NCBI GenBank assembly: GCA_014763545.1
Contig: JACXVD010000043.1
Location: forward strand, 1-35,627
DNA length: 35,627 nucleotides
From: Sphingomonadales bacterium
GTDB taxonomy: Bacteria > Pseudomonadota > Alphaproteobacteria > Sphingomonadales > Sphingomonadaceae
Direction: 5' to 3'
Shown: positions 1 to 8,364 of the stretch, piece by piece
Layout: each line of letters begins with the position of its first letter
How positions within the stretch are numbered: the stretch's first letter is position 1
Position numbers and translations under genes: made by a program
Notes under the pieces: generated by a model
Told to the model about the DNA's origin: nothing
What the model saw: only the letters and a program-made list of their open reading frames with translations
The model's database searches: none

Positions 1-433
1 GCCCCGGCCCCTGCCCCTGCGCCAGCGCCGCGAAATAGCGCCGGAAGATCGCCAGCATCGGCGGATTATAGGGCATGCGGCGATAGAGCGCGACCATCCG
101 CCGGTGGGCGTCCTGCGCGGTCGGAGGGCTATTCGCCGCCTCTTCGTGCGGAGCGCGATTGGAGGTTTCGCCGTCATGGAACAAGACTTGGCCGGCAAAG
201 CCCGGACTGCGGCGGCAGGGGAATTCCTCGCGCTCGCTGTTGCCGCGCAAATCCACCACCGTGCCGATGGCGAACGCCTCGACGCGCGCGAGGTCAGCGT
301 CGCTTGCCCCGGCATGCTGGCCCGAGCGGAACAGCAACCCTCGCCTTACCCGCCCACCACCGGGAATCGCGTAGCCGCCATAATCGCGGAAGTTGTGGAT
401 TCCCTCGAAGTCGATCAGCCGCTCATGGTCCAT
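1..433 (-). CDS. Tyrosine/serine phosphatase-like protein (C-terminus outside window)
   Basis: About 144 residues are visible from an ATG at 433, starting MDHERLIDFEGIHNFRDYGG. The NFRDYGGY stretch, the GRVRRGLLFRSGQ stretch and the TVVDLRGNSERE stretch are typical of the bacterial Y_phosphatase3 family (PTP-like phosphatases). The catalytic HCxxGxxR loop is expected just after the last visible residues (RRYFAALAQGQG), so it lies beyond the window edge and cannot be checked. No strong ribosome binding site precedes the ATG, and the frame stays open a little further upstream, so the start is tentative. It lies 38 bases downstream of otsA on the same strand and is probably the distal gene of the trehalose operon. 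A link to trehalose metabolism is only positional. Substrate unknown. Confidence 0.7.
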   Translation of the reverse strand, partial: MDHERLIDFEGIHNFRDYGGYAIPGGGRVRRGLLFRSGQHAGASDADLARVEAFAIGTVVDLRGNSEREEFPCRRSPGFAGQVLFHDGETSNRAPHEEAANSPPTAQDAHRRMVALYRRMPYNPPMLAIFRRYFAALAQGQGPG

Positions 434-471
434 GATCTGCCACTGCCAAGCAGGTGCCCTGCTGGCAAGTA

Positions 472-1866
472 TCACCTGCCCGCAGTCGGGGCCGCCCTGA
501 GGTCGGCGCAGAAATTCGCGGTCCAGGCATGCACATTGTCCTCGCGCACCGTTGCGACGAGGTTTTCCCAGCGTGCCTTGCGCTCCGCCAGGTCCATGTC
601 GAGGGCGGTGCGGATGGCATGCGAGAGATCGTCCGGGCTGTGCGGATTGACCAGGACAGCATCCTGCAATTGCTGCGCCGCACCGGCAAAGCGCGACAGG
701 ATCAGCACCCCCGGATCGTCCGGTTCCTGGGCAGCGACATATTCCTTGGCGACGAGATTCATCCCGTCACGCAGCGGCGTCACCAGCCCGATTTTCGCGC
801 CGCGATAGAAGCCGAACAGTTCCGCCGTGGAATAGCCCTTGTTGACATAGCGGATGGGGACGATGTCGACGTCGGATCGTGCGCCATTGATCTGCCCGCA
901 CTTCTGTTCGAGCAGCGCGCGGATTTTCTGGTACGAGCCGACATCTTCCCGGCTGGGCGGTGCGATCTGGATATAGACCAGCTTGCGCACCTGGTCGGGA
1001 TCCTGGTCGAAGAAGCGACCGATCCCGTCGAGCCGTTCGGGCAGGCCCTTGGAATAATCGAGCCGATCCACACCCAGCATCGCGGTCCGGTGGCGCGTGC
1101 TCGACATCAGGCGCTGCTGTGCCTGGCGCGCCTCGCCCGTGTCGCCCTGTGCCATAAAGTGATCGTAGTCGATGCCGATGGGATAGGCGCGCGCCACGGT
1201 TTCGCGCCCGTCGTAGCGGATAGTCCCCGCTTGCTCGTCCACTTCGGCGCCCAGCTCCTTGCGGCAATAATGCAGGAAACTGTCGAGCCATTCGGTGGTC
1301 TGGAAACCGATCAAATCGTAATCGAGCAGGGTGCGCACCAGCCGCTCGTGGTATGGAAGGGAGACGAACAGCCGAGCCGGCGGCCAGGGAATGTGCAGGA
1401 AAAAGCCAATCCGATTTTTGAGCCCGCGCGCGCGCAGGCGCTCGCCCAGTGGCATCAGGTGATAATCATGCACCCAGACCAGGTCGTCCGGTTCGATCAG
1501 CGGCGCAACGCTTTCGGCGAAGCGCTCGTTCACCCGCTCGTAGCCCTTGCCGAATTCCCGTTCGTACTCGGTCAGGTCGATGCGATAGTGGAACAGCGGC
1601 CACAGCGTCGAATTGGCATAGCCGTTGTAATATTCCTCGATATCCTGCGGTTCCAGGTCGATCGTCGCGGTGGTCACGCCATCGTGGCGCTGCATGTTGA
1701 TATTGCCCGAGAAGACATCGCATTCCTGCCCCGACCAGCCGAACCAGAGCCCCCGGTTCTCGCGCAGGGCGGCATTGAGCGCACCGGCAAGCCCGCCCTG
1801 CGCACCGGCGGCGCCGCGTGCCTTGGGCACGGCAACCCGGTTGGAGATGACAACCAGCCTGCTCAC
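472..1866 (-). CDS. otsA: Trehalose-6-phosphate synthase OtsA
   Basis: This 464-residue GT20 enzyme makes trehalose 6-phosphate from a nucleotide-activated glucose and glucose 6-phosphate in the cytoplasm. Family features are all present: the N-terminal SNRVAVP and GGLAGAL loop (about residues 8-30), the WP pair at 89-90, HDYHLMPLG at 133-141, DRLDYSKGL at 267-275, and the nucleotide-sugar loop DGMNLVAKEY at 367-376. Length is normal for OtsA. Its ATG overlaps the stop of the upstream GH15 gene by four bases (ATGA), so translation is probably coupled. With otsB it gives the complete two-step OtsAB trehalose route, serving osmotic and desiccation protection. Gene order on this strand is otsB, GH15, otsA. 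Confidence 0.95.
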   Translation of the reverse strand: MSRLVVISNRVAVPKARGAAGAQGGLAGALNAALRENRGLWFGWSGQECDVFSGNINMQRHDGVTTATIDLEPQDIEEYYNGYANSTLWPLFHYRIDLTEYEREFGKGYERVNERFAESVAPLIEPDDLVWVHDYHLMPLGERLRARGLKNRIGFFLHIPWPPARLFVSLPYHERLVRTLLDYDLIGFQTTEWLDSFLHYCRKELGAEVDEQAGTIRYDGRETVARAYPIGIDYDHFMAQGDTGEARQAQQRLMSSTRHRTAMLGVDRLDYSKGLPERLDGIGRFFDQDPDQVRKLVYIQIAPPSREDVGSYQKIRALLEQKCGQINGARSDVDIVPIRYVNKGYSTAELFGFYRGAKIGLVTPLRDGMNLVAKEYVAAQEPDDPGVLILSRFAGAAQQLQDAVLVNPHSPDDLSHAIRTALDMDLAERKARWENLVATVREDNVHAWTANFCADLRAAPTAGR

Positions 1867-3656
1867 CGCATTTCGCCCCAGCGGCGTGACAGCAGGCCGG
1901 CGCAGTTGATCACCCCGACCAGCGAATAGGTCTGCGGGAAATTACCCCACAATTCGCCGGTTTCGAAATCGAGGTCTTCGGACAGCAGGCCCGAGCGCGT
2001 GCGGTGGCTCAACATCGCTTCGAACAACACCCGCGCCTCACCCGCCCGCCCGGCGAGGTAAAGCGCCTCGATCAGCCAGAAGGTGCAGACGTTGAAGGCG
2101 GTTTCGGGCAATCCGAAATCATCCTCGGAGGCGTAGCGCAGCATATATTCGCCGCGCCGCAACTCGCGCTCGACCGCGGCAAAGGTAGACAGGAAGCGCG
2201 GATCGTCGGGCTGGATGAAGCCGAGTTCGACCATTTGCAGCAGGCTGGCATCGAGATAGTCGCTTTCGAACGACGCACCGTAATGGCCGCCCTGCGCCCC
2301 GTTCTCGACCCAGGCCTCGCGCTCGACCCTTGCCTTGATCGCATCGGCCCGCTGGCGCCAGAAAGCGTTGCGATCTTCCTTGCCCAGCCAGGCGGCAACA
2401 TTGGCAAGCCGGTCGCAGGCCGCCCAGCACATGACAGCGGAATAGGTATGGACTTCCTTGCGCGTGCGGAATTCCCACAGGCCGGCATCGGGCTGGTCGT
2501 GCATCTTCCACGCCATCTCTCCCACTTCCTCAAGACTGGCAAAATCCCGATCGTCGGCGATGCGCAGCAGCCGCCGGTCGAGAAAGCCCTGCGCCGTCGG
2601 CAGCACGATCTGGCCATAGCAGTCGTATTGCACCTGCTTGTAGGCCGCATTGCCCTTGCGCACCGGGCCCATGCCACGATAGCCGGCGAGATAGGCGGCG
2701 GTGGTTTCGTCCAGTTCGCCATCGCCCATCACCGAATAGAGCGGCTGGATCTGCCCGCCGCGCGCATCGTCGACGATGTTGCGCAGGTAGGCGAGATATT
2801 TCTCCAGCACATCGAGCGCGCCGAGCCGGTTGAGCGCCTGCACCGTGTAATAGGAATCGCGAATCCAGCAGTAGCGATAATCCCAGTTGCGCTCGCTATG
2901 CGGCGCCTCGGGGATCGAAGTGGTCAGCGCAGCAACAATCGCGCCGGTCTCCTCGTGCTGGCACAGCTTGAGCGTGATGGCGCAGCGGATCACCTCGTCC
3001 TGCCATTCGAACGGGATGTGCAGGCCCCGCGACCACAGCCGCCAATAGCGCATCGTCGCCTGTTCCATCCGCCGCATTTCCGAACGGATATTGCCGACGA
3101 AAGGTTCGTCCGGGCCAAGGAAGAAGTGCTGGTCGCTCTCGACCCTGTAGAACCGCCCTTCGGTGACATATCCCACCGGTGCATCGGTCGACAGGCGCAC
3201 AGCCTGATCGGAAACGAGATAGCGGATGTGGTTGGTGCCGTTGGTCGTTTCGGCCAGGCTGGCCCCGTAATCGCGCATCGGCCGAAGCACCACGCGCATC
3301 CGCGGGCTGCCCGACAGCGGGCGAACGATGCGCGCGAAGGCGACCGGGCGATACATGCGGCCCGAGCGTTCGAAGCGCGGGCAGAAATCGCGGATCTCGA
3401 CCGCGCTGCCGTCTTCGGCTTCCAACCGTGTCACCAGAACCGGGGTGTTGCGTTCGTAGTGCTGGGTGGCGCTGACCTGCCCCTCGAGCTCGAACCGCCA
3501 CACGCCCGCGTCGCTGTTCTCGCCATTGAGCAGGGCGCAGAACACCGGATCGCCATCGACCCGCGGCACGCAGCCCCAAACGAAACCGCCGCGCTCATCC
3601 ACCAGTGCGCTCACCTGGCAATTGCCGATCGGCCAGAGTTCGAGGGTTGCTTGCAT
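1863..3656 (-). CDS. Glycoside hydrolase family 15 protein (trehalase/glucoamylase-like)
   Basis: This is a 597-residue GH15 protein with an N-terminal beta domain (about 1-240) and an alpha/alpha barrel carrying the signature WDYRYCWIRD (258-267). LWEF at 393-396 (E395) and GELWGNFPQ (E568) are the likely catalytic acid and base, by family knowledge. No signal peptide is seen, so it is probably cytoplasmic. I chose ATG 3656 because GGAG lies eight bases before it and it sits two bases after the otsB stop. An in-frame start at 3674 would overlap otsB and lacks a ribosome site. GH15 proteins of this type include the mycobacterial trehalase, and the position between otsB and otsA favours a trehalose-cleaving role over starch hydrolysis. 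Activity on another alpha-glucoside cannot be excluded. Confidence 0.88.
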   Translation of the reverse strand: MQATLELWPIGNCQVSALVDERGGFVWGCVPRVDGDPVFCALLNGENSDAGVWRFELEGQVSATQHYERNTPVLVTRLEAEDGSAVEIRDFCPRFERSGRMYRPVAFARIVRPLSGSPRMRVVLRPMRDYGASLAETTNGTNHIRYLVSDQAVRLSTDAPVGYVTEGRFYRVESDQHFFLGPDEPFVGNIRSEMRRMEQATMRYWRLWSRGLHIPFEWQDEVIRCAITLKLCQHEETGAIVAALTTSIPEAPHSERNWDYRYCWIRDSYYTVQALNRLGALDVLEKYLAYLRNIVDDARGGQIQPLYSVMGDGELDETTAAYLAGYRGMGPVRKGNAAYKQVQYDCYGQIVLPTAQGFLDRRLLRIADDRDFASLEEVGEMAWKMHDQPDAGLWEFRTRKEVHTYSAVMCWAACDRLANVAAWLGKEDRNAFWRQRADAIKARVEREAWVENGAQGGHYGASFESDYLDASLLQMVELGFIQPDDPRFLSTFAAVERELRRGEYMLRYASEDDFGLPETAFNVCTFWLIEALYLAGRAGEARVLFEAMLSHRTRSGLLSEDLDFETGELWGNFPQTYSLVGVINCAGLLSRRWGEMR

Positions 3657-3658
3657 GC

Positions 3659-4402
3659 TCAAAGCTCCAACCATTCATATACCTGCCCGACACCGTCCAG
3701 CCGGTAGCGCGCCGCTTGCGAGGGTCGTTCGCCGACTGCGATGCCCCAACCGCCGAACTCGCCCGCAGCGCGAAACCCGTCTTCGTCGGTCACATCGTCG
3801 CCGATGAAGACCGGCACCGCACCTTCGAAGGGAGCGATCGCCATGAAGGCCCTGACCGCTCCATCCTTTCCGGCACCGGGAGAGACCAGTTCGACCACGG
3901 ACTTGCCGCTCTTCACCAAAAGCCCGAATTCCCCGGCGAGTTCCGACGCCAGCGCCGCGACTTCGCTTTCACGGTCCGGCCGGGCGCGGAAATGCAGCGC
4001 GGCGCCATGCGGCTTGGTTTCGAGCAGCAGCCCGCTGGTCTGCGAAAACTCTCGCAGCAACTGGCAGGCGGCATCCGGCAGCGGCGCGGGGGATTCACCC
4101 AGCGCGGCCCCATCCGCCAACTTGCGCGCCGCGCCATGCGACCCGGCGCGTGCGACGCGCAGTGGGCCAAGGTGGCTTTCGAGATTGTCGAGCGCCCGGC
4201 CCGTTACCAGCGCCAGCCGCCCATCGAGCCGCTTGCCCAGCTTTTCGATCCGCGGGCCAAGATCGCGCGGGACCCGGATCGCCTCCGGCCCCGGCGCGAT
4301 TTCCACCAGCGTACCGTCGAAATCGAGGAACAGGGCAATTGGTCCGCGCGCTCTGAGGGCGGAAAGGCTGGGGGGCGCTACCGGTTCTCGGGATACGGCC
4401 AT
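3659..4402 (-). CDS. otsB: Trehalose-6-phosphate phosphatase OtsB
   Basis: This HAD-superfamily phosphatase of about 247 residues removes phosphate from trehalose 6-phosphate to release trehalose. Motif I is FLDFDGTLVE (nucleophile D27, acid D29), motif II is VTGR at 66-69, the motif III lysine is in GKDGA near 179, and motif IV is GDDVTDEDGF at 201-210. The length fits the OtsB family. The start is uncertain: in-frame ATGs exist at 4402, 4414 and 4420, and none has a strong ribosome site. The 4402 start gives an N-terminus closest to the conserved domain. Its stop lies two bases before the GH15 ATG. The gap back to egtD is 84 bases with no obvious terminator, so read-through from the ergothioneine genes is possible. 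Confidence 0.92.
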   Translation of the reverse strand: MAVSREPVAPPSLSALRARGPIALFLDFDGTLVEIAPGPEAIRVPRDLGPRIEKLGKRLDGRLALVTGRALDNLESHLGPLRVARAGSHGAARKLADGAALGESPAPLPDAACQLLREFSQTSGLLLETKPHGAALHFRARPDRESEVAALASELAGEFGLLVKSGKSVVELVSPGAGKDGAVRAFMAIAPFEGAVPVFIGDDVTDEDGFRAAGEFGGWGIAVGERPSQAARYRLDGVGQVYEWLEL

Positions 4403-4486
4403 GGGGCCAAGCATAGGCATCGGGGCTGCGAGGGGAACCCCTGCCGGGTGCAATTGCGAAATAAGTGCTGCGCCTGCGAAGGAATA

Positions 4487-5473
4487 TCAGGGTGCGCCGC
4501 GCGGGCGGGTGGCATCGGCCAGGATCAGCGAGAAACGCCCCTCACCATCGGTCCACCGCTTCACCGGCGTCCACCCGCCGGCCAGCAACAGCACATTGGC
4601 CATCCGGCGATCGAACTTGTGGCTGTTTTCGGTATGGATCGTTTCGCCCGCCGCCATCGCGAATGCCTCGCCTGCCACTTCGAAGGCGATCGGGCGCGTG
4701 GCCTCGAGATGCATTTCGATGCGCGCGTAATCGTCATTCCAGCGGGCGACATGGCGCAATGCATCCACCGGGATGGTGCCGCCCAGCTCGCAGTTGATCC
4801 GCACGGCAAGGTTCAGGTTGAAACGCGCGGTGACGCCGGAGGCATCGTCATATGCCGCCTCCAGCACAGCAACATCCTTGATCAGGTCCATCCCGATCAG
4901 CAGCTGCGAATTTTCACCCAGCGTGGCGCGCATGACGCGCAGCAGATCGACCGCGGTGCGCGCGACCATGTTGCCGATGGTCGATCCGGGGAAGAAGCCG
5001 AGCTTGGGCATGCCCGCCACTGCACCGGGCAATTCGACCTCGCGGTTGAAATCGGCCTCCACCGGATAGACCGGCAGGCCCGGAAACTTGGCTGCAAGTT
5101 CCGCCGCCGACGCGCGCAGGAAGTCACCCGAAATGTCGAGCGGGACATAGGCCGCCGGGTCGATCGCGCGCAGCAGCAGCGGCGTCTTGACCGAGCTGCC
5201 GGAGCCGAATTCGACCACCGCCCTGCCCGGCCCGATCAGTTCCGCAAACTCGGCGCCGCGGGTGGAAAGTATCTCCTTCTCCGCGCGGGTCGGGTAATAC
5301 TCGGGCAGGCGGGTGATTTCCTCGAACAGCCGCGAACCCGCCTCGTCGTAGAACCAGCGCGCGGGCACCGCCTTCGGATCCTGTCGCAGCCCGGCCAGCA
5401 CATCGTCGCGGAAGTTCAGGTCGATCCCGTCCTCGTCCAGCCGCACCAGTTTGAGCCCTTGCTCGCTGCCCAT
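4487..5473 (-). CDS. egtD: L-histidine N(alpha)-methyltransferase EgtD
   Basis: EgtD trimethylates the alpha-amino group of histidine with SAM to give hercynine, the first step of ergothioneine synthesis. The 328-residue protein shows the family opening FYDEAGSRLFEEIT (from 41) and LPEYYPTRAE (56-65), the SAM loop VEFGSGSS (87-94), PLDISGDFL (111-119), and GSTIGN (163-168), whose Asn corresponds to the substrate-binding Asn of mycobacterial EgtD. TENSHKF (281-287) supplies the Glu and Ser that bind the histidine amine. The ATG shares one base with the egtB stop (TGATG), so the two are translationally coupled. The egtA and egtC genes of actinobacteria are absent nearby, so the sulfur donor may be cysteine, or those genes may lie elsewhere. 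Confidence 0.93.
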   Translation of the reverse strand: MGSEQGLKLVRLDEDGIDLNFRDDVLAGLRQDPKAVPARWFYDEAGSRLFEEITRLPEYYPTRAEKEILSTRGAEFAELIGPGRAVVEFGSGSSVKTPLLLRAIDPAAYVPLDISGDFLRASAAELAAKFPGLPVYPVEADFNREVELPGAVAGMPKLGFFPGSTIGNMVARTAVDLLRVMRATLGENSQLLIGMDLIKDVAVLEAAYDDASGVTARFNLNLAVRINCELGGTIPVDALRHVARWNDDYARIEMHLEATRPIAFEVAGEAFAMAAGETIHTENSHKFDRRMANVLLLAGGWTPVKRWTDGEGRFSLILADATRPRGAP

Positions 5474-6705
5474 CACAGATCCTTCGCCAGCCGCAGCCCG
5501 GTGAATTGCCAGCGCTGGTGCGGGTAGAAAAAGTTGCGGTAGCTGGCCCGCGAATGGCCGCGCACCGTGGCGCAGCTGGCACCGCGCAACACCACCTGTC
5601 CGCTCATGAACTTGCCATTGTATTCGCCCACCGCCCCGTCGGCCGGCGCAAAGCGCGGATAGGGAAGATAGGCGGAGCGGGTAAACTGCCAGCAATCGCC
5701 GAACAAGGCCGATCCGCCGCGCGGCATCGGCGGAGCCGCCGTGTCGAGCTGGTTGCCGCCTGCCGCATCGCGGCCCTGCGCGATCGCTTCCCATTCGAAC
5801 TCGGTCGGCAGGCGTGCACCGGCCCAGGTGGCGAAGGCATCCGCCTCGAAAAAGGAGATATGCGACACGGGTGCATCCGGATTGCGCGCTTGCCAGCCGG
5901 CATGCGTAAAGTGGTCGCCATCGCGCCAATAGAGCGGCGCGGCGATCTGTTCTTCGCGAACCCATGCCCAGCCATCGGAGAGCCACAGACGGGCATCGCG
6001 ATAGCCGCCATCGGCAATGAATTCGTCCCATTCCGCATTGGTCACCAGGCGGTTCGCCAGCGCGAAGGGTTCCAGCAGCACCCGATGGGCCGGACCTTCA
6101 TTGTCGAAGGCGAAACCGCATCCGTCATGCCCGATGCGGGCGATCCCGCCGGGGTGCGCGTGCCAATCCTGTGCGACCGGCTCGCCAGGCTGGGCGACAG
6201 CCTCCCACATGGCCGGGCCGAGCGGGTTCTGGAACAGCGCGTGCTTGATGTCGGTGAGCAGCAATTCCTGGTGCTGCTGTTCGTGCGCAATCCCCAGCTC
6301 GATCAGCGGGGCGAGCGCCGGATCGTCCAGCAGCGGCGCCATCGCCGCATCGACATGCGCGCGCCAGGCGCGAATTTCGTCAAGCGAGGGCCGCGACAGC
6401 ATCCCGCGCGCAAACCGCGCGATGCGCTCCCCTTCGGCCTCGTAATAGGAGTTGAACAGGAACGGCCATTCCTCGCGATAGAGGCGATAGGCCGGCATGT
6501 GGTCGCGCAGCAGGAAGGTTTCGAAAAACCACGTCGTGTGCGCGAGATGCCATTTTGCAGGCGATGCGTCCTGCATCGACTGGATCGTGGCGTCGGCATC
6601 GCTCAGCGGTTCGACCAGCGCGAGCGTAAGCGCACGCGTTGCTGCATAGCGCGCGGAAAGATCTTCGGTCGCCGAAACGGGCGAACGGACTTCGGGCTCG
6701 GGCAC
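5473..6705 (-). CDS. egtB: Ergothioneine sulfoxide synthase EgtB
   Basis: EgtB is a non-haem iron enzyme that joins hercynine to a thiol (cysteine or gamma-glutamylcysteine) with oxygen to form the sulfoxide precursor of ergothioneine. The N-terminal DinB-like domain has the three iron ligands: the second His of WHLAHTTW (about H56) and both His of HEQQHQE (H141, H145). A formylglycine-generating-enzyme-like domain follows and ends in the typical YRNFFYPHQRWQFTGLRL region. A GTG at 6705 is preferred because AGGAGAG lies seven bases upstream (6712-6718). ATGs at 6735 and 6744 are in frame but have no ribosome site. That gives 410 residues. It is the first gene of the minus-strand block and is followed directly by egtD. 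Confidence 0.92.
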   Translation of the reverse strand: MPEPEVRSPVSATEDLSARYAATRALTLALVEPLSDADATIQSMQDASPAKWHLAHTTWFFETFLLRDHMPAYRLYREEWPFLFNSYYEAEGERIARFARGMLSRPSLDEIRAWRAHVDAAMAPLLDDPALAPLIELGIAHEQQHQELLLTDIKHALFQNPLGPAMWEAVAQPGEPVAQDWHAHPGGIARIGHDGCGFAFDNEGPAHRVLLEPFALANRLVTNAEWDEFIADGGYRDARLWLSDGWAWVREEQIAAPLYWRDGDHFTHAGWQARNPDAPVSHISFFEADAFATWAGARLPTEFEWEAIAQGRDAAGGNQLDTAAPPMPRGGSALFGDCWQFTRSAYLPYPRFAPADGAVGEYNGKFMSGQVVLRGASCATVRGHSRASYRNFFYPHQRWQFTGLRLAKDL

Positions 6706-6711
6706 GGAAAT

Positions 6712-6718
6712 TCTCTCC
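6712..6718 (-). promoter_or_regulatory. Ribosome binding site deciding the egtB GTG start
   Basis: The minus strand reads AGGAGAG here, followed by AATTTCC and then the GTG at 6705. This is the only good Shine-Dalgarno sequence in the region, and it lies downstream of the two in-frame ATGs at 6735 and 6744. It therefore argues for the shorter EgtB. Confidence 0.7.
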
Positions 6719-6815
6719 TGTCTCGGCCTGTCCATTCGTAACATGGCCGATGACGGTTACGATTTGAAGGGCCGCGGCGTTCCGCAGCCCTCGCCTCGCC
6801 CGGCCTCCAACAGCA

Positions 6816-6846
6816 AAAACCCCCGCAACCGGTGGATTGCGGGGGC
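6816..6846 (-). terminator. Intrinsic terminator of the DAHP synthase gene
   Basis: On the minus strand a 9-base perfect stem (CCCCCGCAA pairing with TTGCGGGGG) with an 8-base loop is followed directly by TTTTTG. It starts 27 bases after the DAHP synthase stop. It should end that transcript before egtB, making the ergothioneine/trehalose block a separate transcription unit. Confidence 0.9.
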
Positions 6847-6872
6847 ATTGAAAAGTCCCGAAAATTTTTCGA

Positions 6873-8246
6873 TCAGGCAGCGTTCGCCTGCTGGCCCTGC
6901 GTTTCGAGGTTGAGCATTTCCGCGAGCAGGAACGCCAGTTCGAGCGACTGCGCGGCGTTGAGCCGCGGGTCGCAATGGGTGTGGTAGCGATCGCCCAGCG
7001 CAGCGTCGGTAATCGCGACCGCGCCGCCGACGCATTCGGTCACGTCCTGGCCGGTCATCTCGATATGGATGCCCCCGGCGTGGGTGCCTTCGGCGCGGTG
7101 AACCGCGAAGAAGCCCTTCACCTCGCCCAGGATGCGGTCGAACGGGCGCGTCTTGTAGCCGCTGTCGGCCTTGATGACGTTGCCGTGCATCGGGTCGCAG
7201 CTCCAGACCACCGGATGGCCTTCGCGCTGCACGGCACGCACGAGGCGCGGCAGGCCGGCTTCGACCTTGTCATGCCCGAAGCGGCTGATCAGGGTGATCC
7301 GCCCGGCTTCGCGCGCCGGGTTGAGCGTGTCGAGCAAGCGCAGCAGATCGTCGGCTTCCAGGCTCGGGCCACACTTCACGCCCAGCGGGTTGCCCACGCC
7401 GCGGCAGAATTCGATATGCGCCGAACCGTCGAAACGGGTGCGGTCACCGACCCAGAGCATGTGGGCGCTGGTATCGTACCAGTCGCCGGTCAGCGAATCC
7501 TGCCGCGTCATTGCCTGTTCGTAGGGCAGCAGCAGCGCTTCGTGGCTGGTGTAGAAGCTGGTGCCCTGCAACTGCGGCACCGTGGCGGGATCGATTCCGC
7601 ACGCTTCCATGAAGTCCAGCGCCTCGCCGATCCGGTCCGCCATCTGGCCGAACTTCTCGGCCCAGGGGCTGCGATCCATGAAATCCAGCGTCCACTGGTG
7701 GACCTGCCGCAAATTCGCATAGCCGCCACCCGCGAAGGCGCGCAGCAGGTTCAGCGTCGCGGCCGCCTGCGAATAGGCGCGGATCATTCGCTGCGGATCG
7801 TTGGTGCGCGACGCGGGGTCGAATTCGATCCCGTTGATATTGTCGCCGAGATAGCTCGGCAGGGTCACATCGCCCTGCGTCTCGGTCGGCGAGGAACGCG
7901 GCTTGGCGAACTGCCCGGCCATCCGCCCGACCTTCACCACCGGCTTCTTGCTGGCGAAGGTCAGCACAACGGCCATCTGCAGCAACACGCGGAAGGTGTC
8001 GCGGATGTTGTTCGGGTGGAATTCGGCGAAACTTTCGGCACAGTCGCCGCCCTGCAGCAGGAACGCATCGCCGCGCGCAACTTCGGCCAGATCGGCTTTG
8101 AGCGCGCGCGCCTCGCCGGCAAATACCAGCGGCGGGAAGCTCGCCATCATGCGTTCCGCTTCCGCCAGCGCGGCGGCATCTTCATACACCGGCAGATGGC
8201 GCGCCTCATGCGCCTTCCAGCCATCGGGGGTCCAGTTACGTGCCAC
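6873..8246 (-). CDS. aroG: Class II 3-deoxy-7-phosphoheptulonate (DAHP) synthase
   Basis: This enzyme condenses phosphoenolpyruvate with erythrose 4-phosphate, the first step of the shikimate pathway. The class II (plant/actinobacterial-type) fold is shown by GGDCAESF with metal ligand C69, [12 protein letters not shown] near 108-119, CDPMHGN with H354, GIHIEMTG with E396, and CDPRLNAAQ with D426. The spacing H to E (42) and E to D (30) equals that of the Mycobacterium tuberculosis enzyme as I recall it. The frame opens with a GTG at 8264, but I prefer the GTG at 8246 because homologues begin with Met-x-x-Asn-Trp-Thr-Pro, matching [10 protein letters not shown] here. That gives 457 residues. 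It follows an M16 peptidase gene, with a 12-base inverted repeat in the gap, and ends in a strong terminator. Confidence 0.93.
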   Translation of the reverse strand: MARNWTPDGWKAHEARHLPVYEDAAALAEAERMMASFPPLVFAGEARALKADLAEVARGDAFLLQGGDCAESFAEFHPNNIRDTFRVLLQMAVVLTFASKKPVVKVGRMAGQFAKPRSSPTETQGDVTLPSYLGDNINGIEFDPASRTNDPQRMIRAYSQAAATLNLLRAFAGGGYANLRQVHQWTLDFMDRSPWAEKFGQMADRIGEALDFMEACGIDPATVPQLQGTSFYTSHEALLLPYEQAMTRQDSLTGDWYDTSAHMLWVGDRTRFDGSAHIEFCRGVGNPLGVKCGPSLEADDLLRLLDTLNPAREAGRITLISRFGHDKVEAGLPRLVRAVQREGHPVVWSCDPMHGNVIKADSGYKTRPFDRILGEVKGFFAVHRAEGTHAGGIHIEMTGQDVTECVGGAVAITDAALGDRYHTHCDPRLNAAQSLELAFLLAEMLNLETQGQQANAA

Positions 8247-8317
8247 TTTCAACCAACTTTCCACTCAAAGAGGCGCGCCCATACGCCCCCGGGCAGGCAA
8301 TTGCAAAAGTATCCTGC

Positions 8318-8352
8318 GCAACGAAATCGGCGGATTCGCGCGATTTCGTTGC
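8318..8352 (-). terminator. 12-base perfect inverted repeat between M16 peptidase and DAHP synthase
   Basis: GCAACGAAATCG (8318-8329) and CGATTTCGTTGC (8341-8352) are exact reverse complements with an 11-base loop. The hairpin starts 13 bases past the peptidase stop. On the minus strand it is followed by GCAGGATACTTTTG, only a weak T-rich tail, so it is not a textbook terminator. It could be a factor-assisted terminator, an mRNA-stabilising 3' stem, or an element in the DAHP synthase leader. Confidence 0.5.
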
Positions 8353-8364
8353 GTGCAGTCGCTG

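Noticed and set aside
2004-5527. Long plus-strand open frames opposite GH15, otsB and egtD
   Set aside because: All are antisense to well-supported enzymes and have no recognisable domains.
5474-6031. N-terminal extension of egtD to 6031
   Set aside because: It runs in another frame over egtB, and EgtD homology starts at ATG 5473, which overlaps the egtB stop in the usual coupled manner.
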